DNA of 64,000 bases, from the NCBI RefSeq assembly GCF_946151065.1, contig NZ_CAMGZA010000001.1, positions 1,240,001 through 1,304,000 on the forward strand, read 5' to 3'. Every line of letters starts with the position of its first letter. Within the stretch, counting starts at the first letter, position 1. Made by a program: the position numbers and the translations under genes. The notes below the pieces were generated by a model, which saw nothing but the letters and a program-made list of their open reading frames with translations, was not told the DNA's origin and searched no databases. Shown in pieces: positions 29,358 to 37,949 of this stretch. Source of the stretch: Microbacterium sp. Marseille-Q6965 (lineage in GTDB: Bacteria > Actinomycetota > Actinomycetes > Actinomycetales > Microbacteriaceae).

Positions 29358-29819
29358 ATGTCCCACACGGAAGAAGTTGCCGACTTCATCGAGCGATACG
29401 CCCAAGCCCTCACGTTGTCGGGGTGGCCGCGCATGATGGCTCGGGTCTTCGCCTGCTTGATGGCAACCGAGGATGGCCGCCTCACCGCGGCAGAGCTCTC
29501 GCAGGCTCTCCATGTCGGCGCGCCGGCCATCTCGGGCGGAATCAAGGCGCTCCTGCAGGCGGGGCTTGTCACGCGCGAGCGCGTGCCCGGCGATCGACGG
29601 GACTACTACCGCGTTCAGGAAGACACGTGGTTCCGTGCCGTCACCGGCAACGACGCAAACCTCGCGCGATGGCAGGACGCTTCCGCAGCCGGCGCACGGC
29701 TGCTGGGGACCGACACGGAGGCGGGAAGGCGGTTCGATGAGACCCGCAGGTTCTTCGAGTTCCTGCGCGTCGAGCTTCCGCGACTGATGGACCGATGGCA
29801 CGAGTCGCAGCAGCGCTGA
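29358..29819 (+). CDS. GbsR/MarR-type transcriptional regulator
   Basis: 153 residues from the ATG at 29358; GTG and TTG codons just upstream are possible but lack support. A winged helix-turn-helix is visible: RMMARVFACLMATEDGRLTA, then AELSQALHVGAPAISGGIKA and the wing AGLVTRERVPGDRRDYY. This matches the GbsR-like branch that sits beside drug exporters in actinobacteria. The C-terminal helical part (WFRAVTGNDANLARWQDAS) would dimerise and bind ligand. It is divergent from the exporter pair and probably represses it and itself. Confidence 0.88.
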   Translation: MSHTEEVADFIERYAQALTLSGWPRMMARVFACLMATEDGRLTAAELSQALHVGAPAISGGIKALLQAGLVTRERVPGDRRDYYRVQEDTWFRAVTGNDANLARWQDASAAGARLLGTDTEAGRRFDETRRFFEFLRVELPRLMDRWHESQQR

Positions 29820-29903
29820 GCCCTCGGATGGAGTGCGACGGTGCCCCAGCGGCGGCCCGGATGCGCGTGCGTGACGAGCACGATGCCCGGCCTCTCTGCC
29901 CGC

Positions 29904-30272
29904 CTACCGCGGAACGAGCTGCTGCAGGACCCAGGCGTTGCCGTCGGGGTCGGTGAAGGACACAAACCGGCCCCAGGGCTGCTCGTCCACGCCGTCGGCC
30001 TCGACGCCGCGCTCGCGCAGATAGGCGAGCGCCGCGTCGGCGTCGTCGACGACCACCTGCACGTTGCGCATGCTGCCGGGGGTGTCCTCCGTGATGCCGT
30101 CGCCGAAGCTGATCGAGCAGGCTGACCCGGGCGGCGTCACCTGCACGAAGCGCAGCGACTCGCTCACGCGATGGTCGTGATCCACGTTCCAGCCCAGCGT
30201 GTCGCCGTAGAACGCCACGGCGCGGTCGGTGTCGGAGACGGGCACGAAGATGAGTTCGATTCGGAAGTCCAT
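29904..30272 (-). CDS. VOC superfamily (glyoxalase-like) protein
   Basis: 122 residues from the ATG at 30270-30272 behind CGAGG; longer in-frame versions run antisense through the LacI gene. Typical VOC pattern: ELIFVPVSDTDRAVAFYGDT in the first module, then RNVQVVVDDADAALAYLRER and FVSFTDPDGNAWVLQQL in the second, with the conserved Glu or Gln metal ligands partly present. It could be a lyase, dioxygenase or antibiotic-binding protein. It is divergent from the LacI regulator but shows no functional link to it. Confidence 0.85.
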   Translation of the reverse strand: MDFRIELIFVPVSDTDRAVAFYGDTLGWNVDHDHRVSESLRFVQVTPPGSACSISFGDGITEDTPGSMRNVQVVVDDADAALAYLRERGVEADGVDEQPWGRFVSFTDPDGNAWVLQQLVPR

Positions 30273-30352
30273 GGCGTCCTCGCTTCTCTCACGCCAGACG
30301 GTACGCCCGGCCACCGACATCCGCGAGACCCGCCCGGCCGCCATCCGACTCG

Positions 30353-30358
30353 TATCCT
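30353..30358 (+). promoter_or_regulatory. Leaderless-type -10 box (TATCCT), LacI regulator
   Basis: TATCCT, seven bases (GGTGCGC), then ATG at 30366. Confidence 0.55.
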
Positions 30359-30365
30359 GGTGCGC

Positions 30366-31418
30366 ATGCCGGGCCCTCGCTCCTCCCGCGCGACGATGAA
30401 GGACGTCGCCGCGCTGGCGGGCGTGTCGCCGAAGACGGTGTCGAACGTCGTCACGGGCGTCACCTTCGTCCGCCCGGAGACGCGGGAGCGGGTCGAGGCG
30501 GCGATGCGCGAGCTCGAGTTCGTGCCGAACCTCAGCGCGCGGGGGCTGCGCAACGGCCGCTCCGGCATCATCGCGGTGGCCCTGCCCGACCTCGGCACCG
30601 CGTTCTCCGCCGACCTCATGCACTGCCTCGTGCAGGTCGCGCACGGGCGCGGTCTGGCGGTGCAGATCGAGGAGACGGCGTCGGAGCCCCAGAGGGAGCA
30701 CGAGCTGCTGTCGCGGGCACGGGCACACCTCATCGACGGCCTCATCCTCAATCCGATCCGCCTGGAGGACAGCGTCGTGGAGCACGCCGATCGGCTGCCG
30801 CCCGTCGTGCTGATCGGCGAGGTGGAGCAGCACCGGACGGATCGCGTCCTGATCGACAGCCGCGCCGCCGCGCACGACCTCACGGCGCACGTGCTCGCCA
30901 AGGGTGCGCGCCGCGTCGCGGTGCTGGGCGGTGACACGCGCACGCCCGGCACGACGGCGACAAGCCGCATCCGCCTCGCCGGGTACCGCGACGCGCTGCG
31001 GGAGGCGGGCATCGCCCCCGACCCGGCGCTCGAACTGTACGTGTTCCCGTGGACCATGGCCGGCGGCGCCGCCGCGGCGCGCGAGCTCATCGACCGCGCG
31101 GTGCCCTTCGACGCGATCGTGGCCTTCACCGACTCCATCGCCGTCGGCACGCTTCATGCGCTGCACGAGCACGGCATCCGCGTGCCGGAACAGGTGCTCG
31201 TGGCCGGATTCGACGACGTCGAGGTGGCGCGCTACACCTCGCCTCCGCTGACCACCATCGGCTTCGATCGGCACGAGTTCGCCCGCGCCGCGATCGAGCT
31301 GCTCGAGTCGCGCTTCGACAGTCGGTCCACGCCGCCGAGGGCGGTGACGGTGCCGCACCGCCTCATCGTGCGGGGCAGCACGATGAGCGAGCCGCGCGGC
31401 TACGACCCCTCCGCCTGA
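30366..31418 (+). CDS. LacI-family transcriptional regulator
   Basis: 350 residues. The N-terminal helix-turn-helix and hinge are clear: TMKDVAALAGVSPKTVSNVV, then RPETRERVEAAMRELEFVPN. The rest is a periplasmic-binding-protein fold ligand domain (IIAVALPDLGTAFSADLMHC, AFTDSIAVGTLHALHEHG, VAGFDDVEVARYTSPPLTTI). It is the likely sugar-responsive repressor of the transporter operon that begins 153 bases downstream. A near-perfect palindrome with a central CATCGATG lies in that gap and is its candidate operator. The inducer is probably arabinose or an arabino-oligosaccharide, judged from the neighbours. Confidence 0.93.
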   Translation: MPGPRSSRATMKDVAALAGVSPKTVSNVVTGVTFVRPETRERVEAAMRELEFVPNLSARGLRNGRSGIIAVALPDLGTAFSADLMHCLVQVAHGRGLAVQIEETASEPQREHELLSRARAHLIDGLILNPIRLEDSVVEHADRLPPVVLIGEVEQHRTDRVLIDSRAAAHDLTAHVLAKGARRVAVLGGDTRTPGTTATSRIRLAGYRDALREAGIAPDPALELYVFPWTMAGGAAAARELIDRAVPFDAIVAFTDSIAVGTLHALHEHGIRVPEQVLVAGFDDVEVARYTSPPLTTIGFDRHEFARAAIELLESRFDSRSTPPRAVTVPHRLIVRGSTMSEPRGYDPSA

Positions 31419-31491
31419 CCCTCCGCGCGCTCCCCGACGCGCCCGTCCCGCCGCCGACGGCAGCCGCCCTCCACAGCCCGCACGTCACCCC

Positions 31492-31520
31492 TTGTGCCGG
31501 CCATTTCATCGATGTAATGA
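31492..31520 (+). promoter_or_regulatory. Candidate promoter of the arabinoside transport operon with embedded operator
   Basis: TTGTGC (31492-31497) and TAATGA (31515-31520) are 17 bases apart. The palindrome ATTTCATCGATGTAAT (31503-31518, one mismatched pair) fills the spacer and touches the -10, an ideal site for LacI-type repression. The operator is better supported than the promoter boxes. Confidence 0.5.
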
Positions 31521-31571
31521 TGGCGGCCACCCGGTCTTACGGCACGAGGTTCACGTCACAAGGGAGTGGCT

Positions 31572-32906
31572 ATGACACCACCGTTTCAGCTGACCAGACG
31601 TCAGCTCCTCGCGGGGGCGGCGACATTCGCCGGCGCCGCGGCGCTCGCGGGCTGCACGCCCGCGAGCACGATCGGCGCCCCCACCACGCTGCAGTTCTGG
31701 CATCTGCTCAGCGGTGGCGACGGCGTCACGATGTCCGGCCTCATCGATGAGGCGAACGCTTCGCAGAGCGACTACGCGGTACGCCCCACGGTGCTGGCGT
31801 GGGGCAGCCCGTACTACACCAAGCTCGCCATGGCGGGCACGGGCGGGCGGGCCCCCGACGTCGCCATCATGCACGCCACGCGCGTGGAGGGCTACGCGCC
31901 GGGAGGCCTGCTCGACCCGTGGGATCTCGACCGGCTCGCCCAGCTCGGCGTGGACGAGACGACGTTCCCCGCCCCGATCTGGGAGAAGGGCATCACCGGC
32001 GGGGAGCTGTACAGCGTCGCGCTCGACGCTCACCCCTTCATCCTCATGTTCAACACCGACATCTGCGACGCGGCCGGCGTGCTCTCCAGCGACGGCGGCC
32101 TCGCCCCCGTCGACTCGCCCGAGGCGTTCCTCGAGATGCTGCGGGCCATCGCGGGATCCGCCGAGAGCCACGGACTGTCGTACGGCTACCTCGGCGACGG
32201 CGCCCAGATGTGGCGCCTGTTCTACACGCTCTACGCGCAGCACGGCGCCACGATGTCGCTGCCCGAGGGCGGGCCCGCCGACTTCGACGACGACATCGCG
32301 GTCGAGTCGCTCACGTTCATGCAGAGCCTGCTCGACGGCGAGATCGCGGCACCGCAGAACGACTACGCCTCCGCCATCGCAGAGTTCGCCACGGGCCGCA
32401 GCGGCATGCTGCTGACCGGCGTGTGGGAGCTGCGCACGATGCAGGAAGCGGGGATCCCGTTCGATGCGGCGATGATCCCCACGCTGTACGGCACGCCCGC
32501 CGTCTACGCCGACTCGCACTCCTTTGTCCTGCCCCACCAGAACAACCCGGATCCGGCCCGGCGCGAACTGACCTACCAGTTCGTCGCCGACCTGCTGAAG
32601 GGATCGTTCGACTGGGCGGGCGCGGGTCACATCCCGGCCTACCTGCCCATCACGCAGAGCCCCGAGTACGACGATCTCGTGCCGCAGGCGCACTACGCCG
32701 AGGCGGCGGAGTACGTCACCTACGACCCTCCCGCATGGTTCACGGGATCGGGATCGAACTTCCAGGGCGACTTCGGTCAGTCGGTGCAGAACGTCCTGCT
32801 GGGCGGCGCCGACCCCGCCGCCGCGATCGCGACCTTCCGCGAGCGCGTGAACGAGCAGCTGTCCAAGCCGAACCCGGCCGACCCCGAGGGGACGTGGCAG
32901 TCATGA
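31572..32906 (+). CDS. Sugar ABC transporter substrate-binding lipoprotein
   Basis: 444 residues from the ATG behind AAGGGAG. The signal has a twin-Arg-like start (LTRRQLLAG) and a lipobox ALAGC with lipidated Cys28, so the protein is membrane-tethered outside the cell. The mature part is a group 1 extracellular solute-binding protein (TLQFWHLLSGGDGVTMSGLI, YVTYDPPAWFTGSGSNFQGD). It delivers the ligand to the two permeases; its stop overlaps the next start (ATGA). The GH51 enzyme downstream suggests arabino- or xylo-oligosaccharides. Confidence 0.94.
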   Translation: MTPPFQLTRRQLLAGAATFAGAAALAGCTPASTIGAPTTLQFWHLLSGGDGVTMSGLIDEANASQSDYAVRPTVLAWGSPYYTKLAMAGTGGRAPDVAIMHATRVEGYAPGGLLDPWDLDRLAQLGVDETTFPAPIWEKGITGGELYSVALDAHPFILMFNTDICDAAGVLSSDGGLAPVDSPEAFLEMLRAIAGSAESHGLSYGYLGDGAQMWRLFYTLYAQHGATMSLPEGGPADFDDDIAVESLTFMQSLLDGEIAAPQNDYASAIAEFATGRSGMLLTGVWELRTMQEAGIPFDAAMIPTLYGTPAVYADSHSFVLPHQNNPDPARRELTYQFVADLLKGSFDWAGAGHIPAYLPITQSPEYDDLVPQAHYAEAAEYVTYDPPAWFTGSGSNFQGDFGQSVQNVLLGGADPAAAIATFRERVNEQLSKPNPADPEGTWQS

Positions 32907-33859
32907 CCACCACCACGCGCGTGGCGCCGTCCACGTCCACCCACACCATCGTCACCGGCGCCCCGCCGCGCCGCTTCTCGCACGCCGGCGACCGGCGCGA
33001 GCAGCTCGTCGGCTGGGCGTTCCTGACGCCGTTCCTCATCGCCTTCGTGCTGTTCCTCGTATGGCCGATCATCCACGGCATCTTCCTCGGCTTCACGAAC
33101 CAGTCGCTCACCGGCGCCGGAGGCGACTTCGTCGGCTTCGCGAACTACGCCGAGGCGCTGTCGGACCCTGTCATGTGGCGCTCGCTCGGCAACACGGTGT
33201 GGTTCACGTTCCTGTCCACCGTGCCGCTCGTGCTCATCGCGCTCATCATGGCGCTGCTGGTGGATCAGGGCCTTCCCGGCCAGTGGCTGTGGCGGCTGTC
33301 GTTCTTCATGCCGTTCCTGCTCGCGTCGACGGTGATCTCGCAGATCTGGGTGTGGATCTTCAACCCGCAGATCGGCGCGGCCAACGCTTTGCTGGAATCC
33401 CTCGGCATGGAACCGATCGCGTGGCTGCAGGATCCGCGCACGAACATGCTGGCCATCGTGATCGCGACGGTCTGGTGGACGGTCGGGTTCAACTTCCTGC
33501 TGTACCTGGCGGCGCTGCAGAACATCCCGACTCAGCAGTACGAGGCCGCATCGATCGACGGCGCCGGCAAGTGGCGCCAGCTGTTCTCCATCACGCTGCC
33601 GCAGCTCGGGCCCGCGACGGTCCTCATCGTGCTGCTGCAGATCCTCGCGTCGCTGAAGCTGTTCGACCAGGCGTACCAGATGCTCGGCGGTGTCTCGAGC
33701 GACACCACCCGCTCGATCGTGCAGTACATCTACGAGGCCGGCTTCGTCGGCTACCGGTTCGGCTACTCGGCCGCCATCTCCTACGTGTTCTTCGCGCTCA
33801 TCGTCATCCTCGGGCTCGTCCAGCTCGGGATCGTCGGGCGCAGGAGGGAATCGCGATGA
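32903..33859 (+). CDS. Sugar ABC transporter permease (MalF/UgpA-like)
   Basis: 318 residues, overlapping the binding-protein gene by four bases and the second permease by four. Six transmembrane helices follow a Thr/Pro-rich cytoplasmic start, the first being WAFLTPFLIAFVLFLVWPII. The ATPase-coupling EAA loop is YEAASIDGAGKWRQLFSITL. It pairs with the following permease in the carbohydrate uptake transporter-1 family. No cognate ATPase gene is nearby, so a shared MsiK-type ATPase elsewhere is expected. Confidence 0.95.
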   Translation: MTTTTRVAPSTSTHTIVTGAPPRRFSHAGDRREQLVGWAFLTPFLIAFVLFLVWPIIHGIFLGFTNQSLTGAGGDFVGFANYAEALSDPVMWRSLGNTVWFTFLSTVPLVLIALIMALLVDQGLPGQWLWRLSFFMPFLLASTVISQIWVWIFNPQIGAANALLESLGMEPIAWLQDPRTNMLAIVIATVWWTVGFNFLLYLAALQNIPTQQYEAASIDGAGKWRQLFSITLPQLGPATVLIVLLQILASLKLFDQAYQMLGGVSSDTTRSIVQYIYEAGFVGYRFGYSAAISYVFFALIVILGLVQLGIVGRRRESR

Positions 33860-34758
33860 CCACCGCCACCGCCACCCAGACCCTCGTCGCGCCGCCCCTG
33901 AGTGCGCGGGCGAGGGGCCGCAAGCCCGGCGAGCGCCCGTATGGGATCGCGCGGATCCTCGCCTTCGTCGTGCTGCTGTTGCTGGCGCTCAGCTGGCTGC
34001 TGCCCTTCCTCTGGGCGGTCGCGACGGCCTTCAAGACCGAGACCGACGCCGCCGGCGCCGCCACGTGGATCGGCGAGAACGGGCTTACGACGGCCGCGTT
34101 CGAGGCCATCCTGTCGCAGGGAAACGTCTACATCTGGGCGCTCAACAGCCTGTGGACCTCGGCGGCCATCACCGTCCTCACCGTCGCGATCTCGGCCCTG
34201 GCGGCGTACGCGTTCTCGCGGCTGTCGTTCCGCGGCCGTGGCTGGCTCTACGTCGTGGTGATCGCGTCGATCGTCGTGCCGCCGCAGGTGCTGATCATCC
34301 CGCTGTTCTACGAGATGCTCGCCTTCAACATGATCGACACCCACTGGGGCCTCATCCTGCCCCAGGTGGTCGCGCCGGCCATGGTGTTCATCCTGAAGCA
34401 GTTCTTCGACGCCGTGCCGATCGAGCTCGAGGACGCCGCGCGCGTGGACGGCGCCAGCCGACTGCGGGTGTTCTGGTCGATCGTGCTGCCGCTGTCGCGG
34501 CCGATCCTGGGCGCGGTGTCGATCTTCGTGTTCATCGGGGCGTGGAACAACTTCCTGTGGCCGTTCCTCGTCATCAACGACACGACGCTCATGACGCTGC
34601 CCGTCGGGCTGCAGACCGTCATCAGCGCCTACGGCGTGCAGTACGCGCAGGTGATGGCGCAGGCCGTGCTGGCCGCGCTGCCGCTCATCGTCGTCTTCCT
34701 CTTCTTCCAGCGCCAGATCGTCAAGGGCGTCGCGACCACCGGCTTCGGTGGCCAGTAG
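33856..34758 (+). CDS. Sugar ABC transporter permease (MalG/UgpE-like)
   Basis: 300 residues from an ATG that overlaps the previous stop, with GGAGGG ten bases upstream. Six helices are visible, beginning ILAFVVLLLLALSWLLPFLW. The EAA coupling loop is LEDAARVDGASRLRVFWSIV. It is the second membrane subunit of the arabinoside importer. The GH51 arabinofuranosidase starts 33 bases further on with its own ribosome site, so transport and hydrolysis are co-expressed. Confidence 0.95.
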   Translation: MTTATATQTLVAPPLSARARGRKPGERPYGIARILAFVVLLLLALSWLLPFLWAVATAFKTETDAAGAATWIGENGLTTAAFEAILSQGNVYIWALNSLWTSAAITVLTVAISALAAYAFSRLSFRGRGWLYVVVIASIVVPPQVLIIPLFYEMLAFNMIDTHWGLILPQVVAPAMVFILKQFFDAVPIELEDAARVDGASRLRVFWSIVLPLSRPILGAVSIFVFIGAWNNFLWPFLVINDTTLMTLPVGLQTVISAYGVQYAQVMAQAVLAALPLIVVFLFFQRQIVKGVATTGFGGQ

Positions 34759-34791
34759 GCGCCCACAGACCCCCGTCAGAACAGGAGAATC

Positions 34792-36327
34792 ATGACCCGC
34801 GCCCGCATCACCATCGACCGGGACTTCACCATCGCCGACGTGCCGCGACGCCTGTTCGGATCGTTCGTCGAGCACATGGGACGGTGCGTCTACACCGGCA
34901 TCTTCGAGCCCGGGCACCCCCAGGCGGACGAGAACGGCTTCCGCCGCGACGTGCTCGAACTGGTGCGCGAACTCGGTCCGACGGTGGTGCGGTACCCGGG
35001 CGGCAACTTCGTCTCGGGGTACCTGTGGGAGGACGGCGTCGGGCCGGTCGAGGACCGGCCGCGGCGGCTGGACGGCGCCTGGCACACGATCGAGACGAAC
35101 GCGTTCGGCCTGCACGAGTTCGTCGCCTGGTCGAAGGAGGCCGGCGTCGAGGTGATGGAGGCGGTGAACTTGGGCACCCGCGGCGTCGAAGAGGCCCGCG
35201 CGCTCGTGGAGTACGCCAACCACCCGGGCGGCACCCGCTGGTCCGACCTGCGGCGCCGCAACGGGGCCGACGAGCCGTTCGACATCCGCCTGTGGTGCCT
35301 GGGCAACGAGCTCGACGGGCCCTGGCAGATCGGGCACAAGACGGCCCACGAGTACGGCCGCCTGGCGCAGGAGACGGCGAAGGCGATGCGCTTCGTCGAT
35401 CCGACGATCGAGCTCGTCGCGGTCGGCTCCTCCAGCCGACAGATGCCGACCTTCGGCACCTGGGAGCACACGGTCCTCACGCACGCGTACGAGGAGGTCG
35501 ACTACGTCTCGATGCACGCCTACTACCAGGAGGAGAACGGCGATGCCGCCTCGTTCCTGGCCGAGGCGGTCGACATGGATGCGTTCATCGACGGCGTCGT
35601 CGCGACGATCGACGCCGTCAAGGCGGCGGGCAAGTACCGCAAGCAGGTGAACATCTCGTTCGACGAGTGGAACGTCTGGTACCAGCGCGGCCTCGACACG
35701 GAGGACCAGCCGCACAAGGTGGCGGCGCAGTGGCGCGAGCACCCGCGGCTCATCGAGGACACGTACTCGGTGACCGACGCCGTGGTGGTCGGCACGTTCC
35801 TGCACAGCCTGCTGCGCCACGGCGACCGCGTGAAGATCGCCAACCAGGCCCAGCTGGTGAACGTCATCGCGCCGATCCGCTCGGAGGAGGGCGGACCGGC
35901 CTGGAGGCAGTCGATCTTCTGGCCCTTCGCGCGCATCGCGCACGCCGCGCGGGGTCGGATCCTGCGGCTCGCGGTCGACTCGACGCAGGTGCCGACGCCG
36001 AAGTTCGGCGATGTCGACGCGATCGACGCCGCCGCCACGTGGGACGAGGAGCACGGGCGGATCGCCCTGTTCCTGGCCAACCGCTCGCTGGACGACGCCG
36101 CCGACGTCACGGTCGACCTGCGCGGCCTTTCCGCCGGCGACATCCGCTCGGCCGAGGTGCTGACCGTCCCGGACGACGGCGATCGGCACACCAAGAACAC
36201 CGAGAGCGAGCAGGATCGCGTCGGCCTCGTGCCGCTGCGCGACGTCGCGGTGGTGGACGGCGCGCTGCGCGCCACCCTGCCCGCGCTCTCGTGGGCGGTC
36301 GTGGAGTTCGACGTGGCGCGGGCGTGA
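34792..36327 (+). CDS. abfA: GH51 alpha-L-arabinofuranosidase
   Basis: 511 residues, the usual GH51 length, from an ATG behind CAGGAG. The catalytic acid/base is Glu173 in GNELDGPWQ and the nucleophile Glu292 in SFDEWNVWY. The substrate-pocket segment VRYPGGNFVSGYLWEDGVG is conserved. There is no signal peptide, so it acts inside the cell on imported arabino-oligosaccharides, releasing L-arabinose. It is the last gene of the transporter operon, followed by a long hairpin. I see no further catabolic genes (araBAD) nearby. Confidence 0.96.
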   Translation: MTRARITIDRDFTIADVPRRLFGSFVEHMGRCVYTGIFEPGHPQADENGFRRDVLELVRELGPTVVRYPGGNFVSGYLWEDGVGPVEDRPRRLDGAWHTIETNAFGLHEFVAWSKEAGVEVMEAVNLGTRGVEEARALVEYANHPGGTRWSDLRRRNGADEPFDIRLWCLGNELDGPWQIGHKTAHEYGRLAQETAKAMRFVDPTIELVAVGSSSRQMPTFGTWEHTVLTHAYEEVDYVSMHAYYQEENGDAASFLAEAVDMDAFIDGVVATIDAVKAAGKYRKQVNISFDEWNVWYQRGLDTEDQPHKVAAQWREHPRLIEDTYSVTDAVVVGTFLHSLLRHGDRVKIANQAQLVNVIAPIRSEEGGPAWRQSIFWPFARIAHAARGRILRLAVDSTQVPTPKFGDVDAIDAAATWDEEHGRIALFLANRSLDDAADVTVDLRGLSAGDIRSAEVLTVPDDGDRHTKNTESEQDRVGLVPLRDVAVVDGALRATLPALSWAVVEFDVARA

Positions 36328-36333
36328 CCTGGT

Positions 36334-36367
36334 CCCGCGCGCCGCGAACGCGACCGCGGCGCGCGGG
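36334..36367 (+). terminator. Hairpin after the arabinofuranosidase operon
   Basis: A perfect 13-base GC stem (CCCGCGCGCCGCG with its complement) around an eight-base loop, six bases after the stop. There is no T run, so its efficiency as a terminator is uncertain. Confidence 0.5.
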
Positions 36368-36408
36368 CCGACGCACGCCGGAGATACCGCGGCGACTGCA
36401 CCTCTCAA

Positions 36409-36414
36409 TAGGCT
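36409..36414 (+). promoter_or_regulatory. Leaderless-type -10 box (TAGGCT), VOC protein
   Basis: TAGGCT, six bases (GACGCC), then ATG at 36421. Confidence 0.62.
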
Positions 36415-36420
36415 GACGCC

Positions 36421-36831
36421 ATGCCTCTCTTCGACCATCTCGGCATCACGGTGGACGATCTTCCGCGCGCAACCGCGCAGTGGGATCCCGTGCTCACCGC
36501 GCTCGGCCTGGAGCGCACCGACGGGGACGGCGCGGTCGCCTGGTACAAGGACGGCGAGACGGAGCTGATCCTCTACGCGCCGCGCGAGGACGGCACCGGT
36601 CCGCACCGGCACGGGCGGGTGGGCTGGCAGCACCTGGCATTCGCGGTGGACTCCCGGGAGGAGGTCGAGCGCCTGCACGGCATCGCCCTCGAGGCGGGAT
36701 GGACCGTGGTGCGCGATCCGAAGCCCTACCCGCGCTTCTCGCCCCGCTACTACGCCTCGTTCCTCGAGGACGACTGCGGCATCCGCATCGAGTTCATGCA
36801 CAACCCGCCGCGCGAGTCCCCCGACGCCTGA
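36421..36831 (+). CDS. VOC superfamily protein
   Basis: 136 residues. The first VOC module begins LFDHLGITVDDLPRATAQWD with the metal-ligand His5, and the second runs from GWQHLAFAVDSREEVERLHG to the conserved Glu in GIRIEFMHNPP. The His...Glu ligand pattern is intact, as in metal-dependent lyases and dioxygenases. The substrate is unknown. Although it lies between two carbohydrate-active enzymes, it has its own leaderless promoter. Confidence 0.88.
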   Translation: MPLFDHLGITVDDLPRATAQWDPVLTALGLERTDGDGAVAWYKDGETELILYAPREDGTGPHRHGRVGWQHLAFAVDSREEVERLHGIALEAGWTVVRDPKPYPRFSPRYYASFLEDDCGIRIEFMHNPPRESPDA

Positions 36832-36938
36832 GCCGCCGGCCCGCCGACGCGCGGGCGATCGTTGCCCCGCCGCGCGGCTGCCGGCGTGATAGGTGTGGGA
36901 GCAGCATCCCCCGCCGACGACGCCGGAAAGCGAGTCTC

Positions 36939-37925
36939 ATGCCGTTCTTCGACCTGCCCCTCGACCTGCTGCGCGAGCACCGCATCGGCCAGGAGCCCCC
37001 GTCCGACCTGAAGGACTTCTGGCGCGCGACGCTCTCCGAGTCCCGCGCGCGGTCGTGGGAGACACGCATCGAGCCGGTCGACACGGGGCTGGAACTCGTT
37101 GAGACGAGCGACGTGACCTTCGCGGGCTACGGCGGCGACCCCATCCGCGCGTGGTGGCACCGCCCCGCGGGCCGCGCGCCGCGCGGCATCGTCGTCCAGT
37201 TCCAGGGCTACAACGGGGGCCGCGGGCTGCCCCACCAGCAGCACGAATGGCCGCTCGCCGGCTACGCGCACCTCTTCGTCGATTCCCGCGGTCAGGGTAG
37301 CGGCGCCGCCTCGCCGGGGCACACCGCCGACCCGCAGGGCAGCGGCGGCGCGGCGGTGGCTGGTCAGCTCACGCGCGGGATCGAGGATCCCGAGACGTAC
37401 TACTACCGGCGGCTCTACACCGACGCCGCCCTCGCGATCGACGTCGCGCGCGGGCTGGCGGGTGGCGGTCTGCCGTTGTTCGTCACCGGCGGCAGCCAGG
37501 GCGGTGGCCTCGCCATCGCCGCGGTGGCGCTGCACGAGCTCTCGGGCGGCACCGTCGACGGCGCCCTGCCGGACGTGCCGTTCCTGTGCGACTTCGCGCG
37601 ATCCATCGCGCTCGTCGACACGATGCCGTATCGCGAGCTCGTCACCTACCTCGCGGCGTTCCGTGACCGGGTGGATCAGGTGCAGCGCACCCTGTCGTAC
37701 TTCGATGGGGCGCACCTGTCGGCGCTGGCCACCGCGCCCGCGCTGTTCTCGGTGGCGCTCATGGATCCGGTCTGCCCGCCGTCCACGGTGTTCGCGGCGT
37801 ACAACGCGTGGGCCTCCGACGACAAGGCGATCGAGGTGTACCCGTACAACGGGCACGAGGGTGGCGGGCCCTACCAGCGCGCCGCCCAGCTGGCGTGGCT
37901 GCGCGCCCGCCTCACCGACGCCTGA
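36939..37925 (+). CDS. Acetylxylan esterase / cephalosporin deacetylase (CE7)
   Basis: 328 residues, the standard CE7 length, from an ATG at 36939. The nucleophile is Ser186 in TGGSQGGG, the charge-relay Asp276 lies in LMDPVCPPST and His306 in GHEGGGP. The RGQG motif (about 117-120, oxyanion region) and WKDYLG-like loops are recognisable (LKDFW at 24-28). There is no signal peptide, so it removes acetyl groups from imported xylo-oligosaccharides in the cytoplasm. It complements the GH51 enzyme upstream for arabinoxylan use. Confidence 0.94.
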   Translation: MPFFDLPLDLLREHRIGQEPPSDLKDFWRATLSESRARSWETRIEPVDTGLELVETSDVTFAGYGGDPIRAWWHRPAGRAPRGIVVQFQGYNGGRGLPHQQHEWPLAGYAHLFVDSRGQGSGAASPGHTADPQGSGGAAVAGQLTRGIEDPETYYYRRLYTDAALAIDVARGLAGGGLPLFVTGGSQGGGLAIAAVALHELSGGTVDGALPDVPFLCDFARSIALVDTMPYRELVTYLAAFRDRVDQVQRTLSYFDGAHLSALATAPALFSVALMDPVCPPSTVFAAYNAWASDDKAIEVYPYNGHEGGGPYQRAAQLAWLRARLTDA

Positions 37926-37949
37926 CGCTTGAGGCGCCCGTTCGGCGCG

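Noticed and set aside
33781..36801. 1006-codon minus-strand frame through the permease and GH51 genes
   Set aside because: Antisense shadow typical of high-GC DNA; the plus-strand genes have clear catalytic motifs and coupled starts.
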